A program made the position numbers and the translations under genes. DNA of 11,799 nt from Ignavibacteriaceae bacterium (GTDB lineage: Bacteria > Bacteroidota > Ignavibacteria > Ignavibacteriales > Ignavibacteriaceae): NCBI GenBank assembly GCA_019912505.1, contig JAIOIM010000727.1:1-11799 (forward strand), written 5' to 3'. Below, one piece after another: positions 1-5,280 of this stretch; within the stretch, counting starts at the first letter, position 1, and each line of letters begins with the position of its first letter. The notes beneath the pieces are model-generated. The model did not search any database. It was given only the letters and a program-made list of their open reading frames with translations, and was not told the origin of the DNA.

Positions 1-19
1 GGTTAGGGGTGAGGTCGGA
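1..19. repeat. Edge copy of the intergenic palindromic repeat
   Basis: The first 19 bases, GGTTAGGGGTGAGGTCGGA, are identical and in the same orientation to 535-553, the right end of the fuller repeat at 438-553. The window starts inside this copy, so its full extent cannot be seen. The minus-strand endonuclease gene terminates inside it: its last residues (Arg-Pro-His-Pro) and TAA stop are encoded by repeat sequence. The match is seen directly; that it is a truncated copy of a longer element is inference. Confidence 0.75.
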
Positions 20-380
20 TGAGTTTCTTTATTTCGTTTTCTATTTTTAAAAATGCCTTATTTGGATTACCAAGAATTTCCTCATTCTTTAATCTTAAAA
101 ACTTAACCCCATAAGCTTCAATATATTCCTGCCGGTGTTTGTCCTTTGTTTTTTGTTCATCCAAGTCGTGTATTTCACCATCTATTTCAATTGCTAATTT
201 TAATTCGGGACAATAAAAATCAATAACAAAATAATCTATTGAATACTGCCTTCTAAATTTTTTGTAGAGTAGTTTACGGTTTTTCAAATACATCCAGATA
301 ATTTTTTCACAGTAGGTTTGGTTCTGTCTTAAATAACGGCGTACTTCCTTTAACTCGGTTTTATTGTAATGTATAGTCAT
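3..380 (-). CDS. DUF559 / Vsr-like endonuclease-domain protein
   Basis: A small protein of 125 residues from the chosen start, resembling the DUF559 family, which has the PD-(D/E)xK nuclease fold of Vsr very-short-patch repair endonucleases. Seen in the sequence: an N-terminal helical part with the NQTYCEKIIW region, then KFRRQYSID, IDFYCPELKLAIEIDGEIH and VKFLRLKNEEIL. The Asp of IDFYCP and the E-x-D of EIDGEIH are the likely metal-binding acids. I chose the ATG at 378-380 because GAGGA lies 5 bases upstream on the minus strand and family members begin with a similar MTIHYNK sequence. An ATG at 405-407 would add nine residues. The C-terminal end runs into the repeat at the window edge, which provides the stop codon. 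The family is usually found as stand-alone ORFs of unknown cellular role; a DNA nicking or cleaving activity is inferred from the fold. The gene diverges from the trp operon and is unlikely to belong to it. Confidence 0.85.
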   Translation of the reverse strand: MTIHYNKTELKEVRRYLRQNQTYCEKIIWMYLKNRKLLYKKFRRQYSIDYFVIDFYCPELKLAIEIDGEIHDLDEQKTKDKHRQEYIEAYGVKFLRLKNEEILGNPNKAFLKIENEIKKLIRPHP

Positions 381-437
381 TTTTATCCTCAGCAAAATGA
401 TAAACAAATGAACTGCTTTTTGAATTTAGTAAAAATT

Positions 438-553
438 TCGGACAACCTCACCCTGTTTCCCTCTCCCGCCAAAGGGCGGGCAAGCTCTTGGAAAGGAGAG
501 GGACTGCTGTTCCCCTCGCCTTGCTAAGGAGAGGGGTTAGGGGTGAGGTCGGA
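438..553. repeat. Palindromic GC-rich intergenic repeat (MITE/REP-like)
   Basis: The element is bounded by imperfect inverted ends: TCGGACAACCTCACCCTG with CCCTCTCC on the left, and GGAGAGGGG with GGTTAGGGGTGAGGTCGGA on the right. Inside are three stem-loops. CCCGCC at 465-470 pairs with GGCGGG at 475-480. CCCTCTCC at 459-466 pairs with GGAGAGGG at 495-502. An 11-bp stem with one mismatch is formed by 512-522 and 526-536 around loop GCT. It is much richer in G and C than its neighbours and has no convincing ORF. A second copy of its right end lies at 1-19, so the endonuclease gene is sandwiched between copies. The structure is seen directly; mobility is inferred. Confidence 0.8.
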
Positions 554-580
554 AATATTTTCCGCAGCCGGAATTATATA

Positions 581-611
581 TTTGACAAATAGCAATAGAA
601 TTGTATATTTG
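581..611 (+). promoter_or_regulatory. Promoter of the trp operon (Bacteroidota-type)
   Basis: TTTG at 581-584, a 19-bp spacer, then TATATTTG at 604-611 match the Bacteroidota primary-sigma consensus (TTTG near -33 and TAnnTTTG near -7) at every specified base. The same region also reads as a sigma70-like TTGACA at 582-587 and TATATT at 604-609 with a 16-bp spacer. Transcription would start a few bases after 611, roughly 615-620, only about 3-8 bases before the leader-peptide ATG at 623. There is no competing promoter-like match between here and trpE, and the first structural elements of the attenuator follow at once. Confidence 0.72.
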
Positions 612-622
612 CCGTCAGACTT

Positions 623-709
623 ATGAAAAATATCAACGGAACATATAACACAATATATTTTAGCAGCTTCGGCTGGTGGTGGAGTGTCCCATATTTTGCG
701 TTCCGGTGA
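623..709 (+). CDS. trpL: trp operon leader peptide (attenuator peptide)
   Basis: A 28-codon ORF from ATG 623 to TGA 707-709, upstream of trpE and too short for ordinary gene calling. Residues 16-24 read FGWWWSVPY: three consecutive TGG codons at 674-682, the hallmark of a ribosome-stalling trp leader. Ten of 28 residues are aromatic (four Phe, three Tyr, three Trp). It has no clear Shine-Dalgarno sequence and lies only a few bases after the predicted transcription start. Its last two codons and stop fall within segment 701-708, one strand of the predicted antiterminator, so a ribosome that reaches the stop codon would mask that strand. The peptide itself is presumably not needed after synthesis; the regulatory act is its translation. 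The Trp run, placement and downstream terminator together make this call strong, although translation is not proven. Confidence 0.87.
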   Translation: MKNINGTYNTIYFSSFGWWWSVPYFAFR

Positions 710-767
710 TATAGAAGTTTAATAATTTTTTACAAAAACCCTTCTCGGCACACCGGGAAGGGTTTTT
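637..767 (+). promoter_or_regulatory. trp attenuator RNA: protector, antiterminator and terminator segments
   Basis: Four segments can be drawn by hand. Segment 1, CGGAAC at 637-642, is perfectly complementary to GTTCCG at 700-705 (protector hairpin), helped by AATAT 652-656 with ATATT 691-695. Segment 2, TTCCGGTG at 701-708, pairs with CACCGGGAA at 751-759 (8 bp, one bulged G), and AGAAG at 713-717 pairs with CTTCT at 741-745. Together these form an antiterminator that uses both arms of the terminator. The terminator, 734-748 with 753-767, is the alternative fold. A CAGC-UUCG-GCTG hairpin at 664-675 sits on the first Trp codon and could act as a pause hairpin. Expected logic: low charged tRNA-Trp stalls the ribosome at 674-682, segment 2 stays free and the operon is read; with ample Trp the ribosome covers segment 2 and the terminator forms. 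Pairings are seen; the mechanism is inferred from classical trp attenuation. Confidence 0.82.
734..767 (+). terminator. Intrinsic terminator of the trp attenuator
   Basis: A 15-bp stem (734-748 with 753-767) contains one G-U pair and a CACA loop. The core is CCCTTCTCGG/CCGGGAAGGG, flanked by A-tract on the 5' side and a T-run from 763 to 768 on the 3' side. It ends 18 bases before the trpE start codon, so termination here would prevent expression of the whole operon. It is followed by the trpE Shine-Dalgarno AAAGG at 775-779. Confidence 0.9.
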
Positions 768-785
768 TGCTTTTAAAGGTTAACT

Positions 786-2264
786 ATGAAATTTGAACAA
801 TTTAAAGAACTCGCAAAGAGTTACACCTTAATCCCCGTTTACGAAATTATAACGGCTGATATGCTTACGCCCGTCCTTGCTTACTTGAAAATTAGAAAAC
901 CGGGTGTTCAGAGTTTCCTGCTTGAGTCGGTGGAAGGCTCGACAAATATGGCGCGTTATTCCTTCATCGGTATTGCGCCAGAAAAAATTATAAGCAACCG
1001 TGGTGCACAGCTAACCGAAAAATCGAGCGGCAATGTTAACACGAGGAACGAATCTATTTTTGAATTCATAAAAAAAGAAATAAAAAAACAGACGCAGCCT
1101 AAGATCGATTTTCTCCCCGGTTTTACGGGCGGCATGGTCGGTTTTCTGGGATATGAAAATATCTCGCTTATCGAAAAAGTTATTTCATTTAATCATATCG
1201 GAGGTTCAACTCCCGATTCCATTTTCGGAATTTACAATACAATACTTGCATTCGATCACTTCAAACATCAAATCATTTTAATATCTAATGTTGAAATAAA
1301 ACCGGACACGAATATTGAAACCGCCTATAAAAAAGCGTTACACAATATTAACTTGCTAAAAAAGGAACTTGCGTTGCCAAAAACTTATTTATCCGATTTT
1401 AAACTTGACGAAGAACTAAACGATGATTTTAACACAGCCGAATTTTTTACGCAGGTAGAAAAAGGAAAGACACACATTTCCGAAGGAGATATTTTCCAAA
1501 TTGTGTTATCAAAACGGTTCGGCGCCGGTTACACAGGCGACCCTTTTAATGTGTACCGCGCATTGCGTATCATCAATCCATCACCATACATGTACTTTTT
1601 AGAATTCGAGCACGATTTTAAAATCATCGGTACTTCACCCGAAGACCTTGTACGGGTAAACGAAAAACACGCTCAAACTCTTCCCATTGCAGGCACACGC
1701 AGACGCGGCAGAACAGAAGCGGAAGATTTGCTGCTCGAAGAAGAATTAAAAAACGACCCGAAAGAATTAGCCGAACACACAATGCTTGTTGATCTCGGTA
1801 GAAATGATCTCGGAAGAGTGTGCAGCTATGGCAGTGTAAAAGTTTCTAACAAAATGAAAATAATCCGCTACTCGCATGTTATGCACATGGTTTCAAAAGT
1901 AGAAGGGAAACTTGGAAATGATAAAGACGCGGTTGACGCCCTAACATCTTGCTTTCCCGCCGGAACAGTAACAGGTGCACCGAAAATAAAAGCAATAGAG
2001 TTGATAAATAAATATGAAAGTATGCGAAGAAACATATATGCAGGCGCAGTTGGTTACTTCGACTTTTCCGGCAATATGGATATGTGTATTGCGATAAGAA
2101 CTCTCTTTACAGAGGGAAATAAAATATACTGGCAGGCAGGTGCAGGCATAGTTGCCGATAGTCAGCCCGAACTTGAAGTAAAAGAAATTAAAAACAAATC
2201 AGCCGCAATGGTAAAAGCGTTAAAGTACGCAGAGGTAATTGATGAAAATAATAGTAATAGATAA
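786..2264 (+). CDS. trpE: Anthranilate synthase component I
   Basis: This is the large subunit of anthranilate synthase. With TrpG it converts chorismate and glutamine-derived ammonia to anthranilate, the committed step of Trp synthesis, in the cytosol. It has 492 residues, normal for TrpE. The N-terminal half carries LLESVEG (residues 45-51), the region forming the Trp feedback site in studied TrpE proteins, and NPSPYMYF at 264-271 completes that pocket, so the enzyme is probably inhibited by Trp. The C-terminal chorismate-binding domain shows PIAGTRRRG (300-308), HTMLVDLGRND (331-341), SCFPAGTVTGAPK (388-400) and AGAGIVADS (451-459). The start ATG has AAAGG six bases upstream. It is the first structural gene after the attenuator. 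The end overlaps trpG by 23 bases, suggesting translational coupling. The feedback motif and the context in a full trp operon distinguish it from PabB or isochorismate synthase. Confidence 0.97.
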   Translation: MKFEQFKELAKSYTLIPVYEIITADMLTPVLAYLKIRKPGVQSFLLESVEGSTNMARYSFIGIAPEKIISNRGAQLTEKSSGNVNTRNESIFEFIKKEIKKQTQPKIDFLPGFTGGMVGFLGYENISLIEKVISFNHIGGSTPDSIFGIYNTILAFDHFKHQIILISNVEIKPDTNIETAYKKALHNINLLKKELALPKTYLSDFKLDEELNDDFNTAEFFTQVEKGKTHISEGDIFQIVLSKRFGAGYTGDPFNVYRALRIINPSPYMYFLEFEHDFKIIGTSPEDLVRVNEKHAQTLPIAGTRRRGRTEAEDLLLEEELKNDPKELAEHTMLVDLGRNDLGRVCSYGSVKVSNKMKIIRYSHVMHMVSKVEGKLGNDKDAVDALTSCFPAGTVTGAPKIKAIELINKYESMRRNIYAGAVGYFDFSGNMDMCIAIRTLFTEGNKIYWQAGAGIVADSQPELEVKEIKNKSAAMVKALKYAEVIDENNSNR

Positions 2265-2808
2265 CTACGATTCCTTTACATACAATCTTGTTCAACTCAT
2301 CGGCTCGTTTGATGTTGAGCTTGTTGTAAAAAGAAATGACGAAACAACCGTTGATGAAATTAGGGAACTAAAGCCTGATAAAATTTTAATCTCGCCCGGT
2401 CCTGGGCGACCCGAAGATTCAAATATATCTCTCGATGCTATAAAATATTTTAAGGATAAACTTCCGGTTCTTGGCGTATGTCTCGGTCATCAGGCAATGG
2501 GCTATTTATTCGGCGCTGAAATTATAAAAGCACCGGTGTTGATGCATGGAAAAGTTTCGCTTATAAAACATGACGGCAAAACTATATTCAAAAAAGTGAA
2601 ACAAAATTTTGAGGCTACCCGTTATCATTCATTAATAATAAAACGGGATACTCTGCCCGATGATTTTGAAATTTCCGCCGAATGCGATGATGGTATAATA
2701 ATGGGAATAAGACATAAAAAATATTTTCTTGAAGGAGTGCAGTTCCACCCCGAATCTATTTTAACAATTGAGGGAAAAAATTTAATAAAAAACTGGTTGG
2801 AGGCGTAA
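2242..2808 (+). CDS. trpG: Anthranilate synthase component II, glutamine amidotransferase
   Basis: This class I glutamine amidotransferase subunit releases ammonia from glutamine and channels it to TrpE. It has 188 residues. Visible motifs are VIDNYDSFTYN (5-15), the oxyanion loop SPGPGRPEDS (51-60), the nucleophile elbow GVCLGHQAMG with Cys80, and FHPES with His169 and Glu171 completing the triad. I chose ATG 2242, with AGAGG at 2231-2235 and six bases of spacing. The TTG at 2239 directly before it would add one residue and is less likely. The first 23 bases overlap the end of trpE in another frame. A stand-alone TrpG next to trpE is the ordinary unfused arrangement. Such subunits sometimes also serve PabB in folate synthesis; nothing here settles whether this one does. 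Confidence 0.97.
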   Translation: MKIIVIDNYDSFTYNLVQLIGSFDVELVVKRNDETTVDEIRELKPDKILISPGPGRPEDSNISLDAIKYFKDKLPVLGVCLGHQAMGYLFGAEIIKAPVLMHGKVSLIKHDGKTIFKKVKQNFEATRYHSLIIKRDTLPDDFEISAECDDGIIMGIRHKKYFLEGVQFHPESILTIEGKNLIKNWLEA

Positions 2809-3822
2809 GTGAAAAAATATCTTCAAAAAATTGCAGCGAAAGAAAATCTTTCATTCGATGAATCGTTTGAGTTGATGGATGAAATTATGAGCGGTAAAGC
2901 CAACAACTCCGAAATAGCAGGGCTGCTTATGGCTTTAAAAGTAAAAGGCGAAACCTCCGAAGAGATTGCCGGTTTTGCAACAGCGATGCGCGCAAACAGT
3001 ATTAAAATAAAATGTGACGATGAAAACGTAATTGATGTTTGCGGTACGGGCGGAGATAACTCAGGCAGCTTTAATATTTCAACCGCGGTGGCTTTTGCGG
3101 CAGCGGGCGCGGGTGTTAAAGTTGCAAAGCACGGTAACCGCTCGGTCTCCAGTAACAGCGGCAGTGCGGATGTGTTGCAGCAGCTTGGTATAGATATTAA
3201 TTTAACACGGGAAAAATCGGAAGAAGCATTAAATAAAATTGGAATAGCTTTTTTGTTCGCGCCTCTATATCACCCTGCTATGAAGTTTGCGGCGCCGGTT
3301 AGAAAGGAGCTTGCAATAAAAACAGTTTTTAACCTCTTGGGTCCGCTTACAAATCCTGCCGGAGTGCGGAAACAAATAATTGGTGTTTACAGCAAATCCG
3401 CAGCGCAAATGCTTGCGGAAGCTGCAAAATATTTAAATCATAAGCGTGTTTGTTTTTTGTGCAGTGAAGATAAGTATGACGAAATTTTCCTCGGCGGCGT
3501 TACAAGTGTGAATGAATATAATGAAGCAGAAATGTTAAAGCATTACGAGTTAACAAATGATTCATTCATCTACCCGATTGTTACGCACGAACAAATTATA
3601 GGCGGCTCGCCGGAAGTAAATGCAAAAATTATTATGGAGGTTTTCGAAAACAAAGCAACCAATGGCGCATTTCATACCGTGGCGGCTAATACTGCGCTTG
3701 CCCTTTATGCAGCGGGGTTTTCAGAAAACCTTGATAATTGCAAATATGCGGCTGAAGAATCGATAATCAGCGGGGCGGCATTAAAAAAGTTAAACGAGCT
3801 AAAAGAATTTAAAGCGGCATGA
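2809..3822 (+). CDS. trpD: Anthranilate phosphoribosyltransferase
   Basis: It transfers the phosphoribosyl group of PRPP to anthranilate, giving phosphoribosylanthranilate. It has 337 residues, the usual length, with the short N-terminal helical domain (about 1-65) followed by the nucleoside phosphorylase-like domain. The PRPP-binding loop CGTGGD is at 78-83, NIST at 89-92, and the KHGNRSVSSNSGSADV stretch at 107-122, all characteristic of TrpD. FNLLGPLTNPA is the later conserved block. The start codon is GTG immediately after the trpG stop (no intergenic base), supported by GGAGG at 2799-2803 with five bases of spacing. The end overlaps trpC through an ATGA junction. Confidence 0.97.
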   Translation: MKKYLQKIAAKENLSFDESFELMDEIMSGKANNSEIAGLLMALKVKGETSEEIAGFATAMRANSIKIKCDDENVIDVCGTGGDNSGSFNISTAVAFAAAGAGVKVAKHGNRSVSSNSGSADVLQQLGIDINLTREKSEEALNKIGIAFLFAPLYHPAMKFAAPVRKELAIKTVFNLLGPLTNPAGVRKQIIGVYSKSAAQMLAEAAKYLNHKRVCFLCSEDKYDEIFLGGVTSVNEYNEAEMLKHYELTNDSFIYPIVTHEQIIGGSPEVNAKIIMEVFENKATNGAFHTVAANTALALYAAGFSENLDNCKYAAEESIISGAALKKLNELKEFKAA

Positions 3823-4613
3823 ACATTCTTGATGAAATAGTTGAGGTAAAAAAGGAAGAAATAAAAAGTCTTCGGATGAGATTCAATCGTGCCGATTTTG
3901 AATCGAGCGAGTTTTTTTATACACCGTTAAAAAGTTTTATCGATAAACTTGGGATTTCGAAAAATATTTCCGTTATCTCGGAAGTAAAAAAAGCAAGCCC
4001 GTCAAATGGAGTAATTAGAGAAGATTTTAATCATCTGAATATTGCAAATGATTATTTTAATGGCGGCGCTGATGCGGTTTCGGTACTGACGGATAAAAAC
4101 TTTTTTATGGGCTCTATAAATTTCCTTAAAGAAATAGCTGCAATAAAAACCGCGCCGCTCCTTCGTAAAGATTTTATAATTGACGAATATCAGGTGCTTG
4201 AGGCTAAAGCAAACGGCGCCGATTTGATTTTATTGATTTGCGAAATATTAGACGCATCCCAAATAAAAGATTTAACCATCGCCGCACAAGAAACCGGACT
4301 TGAAGTATTGCTTGAACTTCATAGCAAAAACCAAATTGATAAAATTGATTTTTCCGTTAACAAACTGATCGGCATAAACAACCGTGATTTAACATCTTTT
4401 AAAGTTGATCTGTCATCAACAAAAGAAATAAAAAAATGTCTGCCGGATGATCTATTTGTAGTATCCGAAAGCGGCATTCAATCAAAAGATGATATTGATT
4501 ATTTGAGAGAATTAAATATTAACGCTGTTCTTGTCGGCGAACATTTGATGAAAAGTAAAAACAGGAAAGCAAGTTTGATAGAATTAAAGAAATGGTGCTC
4601 GTATGAGAGTTAG
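3819..4613 (+). CDS. trpC: Indole-3-glycerol phosphate synthase
   Basis: This TIM-barrel enzyme closes the indole ring: 1-(2-carboxyphenylamino)-1-deoxyribulose 5-phosphate becomes indole-3-glycerol phosphate, CO2 and water. It has 264 residues. Family residues are visible: SEVKKASPS (54-62, with Lys57 as the candidate substrate-binding lysine), LLRKDFIID (114-122, Lys117 as general acid candidate), Glu142 in LICEIL, LLELH (Glu166), GINNRDL (185-191), VSESGI (215-220) and VLVGEHLM near the end, the phosphate-binding part. The start ATG overlaps the trpD stop by four bases (ATGA), typical of re-initiation coupling. It is a separate protein here, not fused to trpF as in enteric bacteria. Confidence 0.97.
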   Translation: MNILDEIVEVKKEEIKSLRMRFNRADFESSEFFYTPLKSFIDKLGISKNISVISEVKKASPSNGVIREDFNHLNIANDYFNGGADAVSVLTDKNFFMGSINFLKEIAAIKTAPLLRKDFIIDEYQVLEAKANGADLILLICEILDASQIKDLTIAAQETGLEVLLELHSKNQIDKIDFSVNKLIGINNRDLTSFKVDLSSTKEIKKCLPDDLFVVSESGIQSKDDIDYLRELNINAVLVGEHLMKSKNRKASLIELKKWCSYES

Positions 4614-4659
4614 AATTTGCAGATTGGATAAAGAGAAGCTTGACGAACGAGTCGGTTTT

Positions 4660-5280
4660 ATGCCCGATTTAAAAGTAAAAATTTGCGGTATTACAAATTT
4701 AGATGACGCGCTGCTTGCCGAAGAACTCGGTGCTGACGCGCTTGGTTTTGTTTATTATAAAAAAAGCAAAAGAAATATTTCTCCCTCGTTGGCGGCAGAA
4801 ATTATTTCATCCCTATCCCCTTTTACTTTAAAGGTGGGCGTGTTTGTAAACTCAACTGCCGGGGAGATTAATAATATTTCTGCCCAAACAAAAATAAATT
4901 TGGTTCAGCTGCATGGCAATGAACAGCCGGAATTGATTGATGAAATTAATATGCCAGTTTTAAAAGCATTTAGGATTGATGAAAATTTTGATTTCAATAT
5001 TGTAGAAAAATACAATTGTGCCGGTTATTTATTCGACTCCTTTTCGGGAGACGAATACGGCGGGACAGGCAAATCATTTGATTGGGATTTATTACCTGTT
5101 ACGCTGCGGAATAAAATAACGCTTGCCGGCGGTATCGGATTAGAAAGTCTACCGGATATTACAAAAATCAATCCCGCGGCAATTGATTTATCTTCATCAC
5201 TCGAAGCTTTCCCCGGCAAAAAAGATGAGAATAAGATACGCCAGTTTTTTAAAGAATTTAATAAGTATAGGAGTCGTTAA
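4660..5280 (+). CDS. trpF: Phosphoribosylanthranilate isomerase
   Basis: It performs the Amadori rearrangement of phosphoribosylanthranilate to the substrate of TrpC. From ATG 4660 the protein has 206 residues, the usual length, and starts MPDLKVKICGITN, matching the family start. Cys9 is the expected catalytic base and Asp126 (in YLFDSFSG) the expected acid. GGTGKSFDW (134-142), LAGGIG (155-160) and IDLSSSLEAFPGKKD (175-189) form the rest of the active site and phosphate site. The last block differs from the commoner SSGVE by SSLE. An in-frame ATG at 4603, overlapping trpC by 11 bases, would add 19 residues that include RVRIC, a look-alike of the real KVKIC strand 22 codons later. Neither start has a convincing Shine-Dalgarno sequence, so the start is uncertain although the gene is not. 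Confidence 0.94.
   Translation: MPDLKVKICGITNLDDALLAEELGADALGFVYYKKSKRNISPSLAAEIISSLSPFTLKVGVFVNSTAGEINNISAQTKINLVQLHGNEQPELIDEINMPVLKAFRIDENFDFNIVEKYNCAGYLFDSFSGDEYGGTGKSFDWDLLPVTLRNKITLAGGIGLESLPDITKINPAAIDLSSSLEAFPGKKDENKIRQFFKEFNKYRSR

Noticed and set aside
405..407. Upstream ATG as the start of the endonuclease gene
   Set aside because: The ATG at 378-380 has GAGGA at good distance and matches the usual family N-terminus; the extra nine residues have no support.
438..553. CRISPR array or tRNA/rRNA in the GC-rich stretch
   Set aside because: There are no regularly spaced direct repeats with unique spacers and no cloverleaf; the pattern is nested inverted repeats.
623..785. T-box riboswitch or TRAP-type control of the trp operon
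   Set aside because: There is no T-box AGGGUGGNACCGCG-like sequence and no series of regularly spaced GAG/UAG triplets; the tandem Trp codons explain the region better.
2239..2241. TTG as the start codon of trpG
   Set aside because: The adjacent ATG at 2242 has better Shine-Dalgarno spacing and gives the usual family start MKIIVIDNYDSF.
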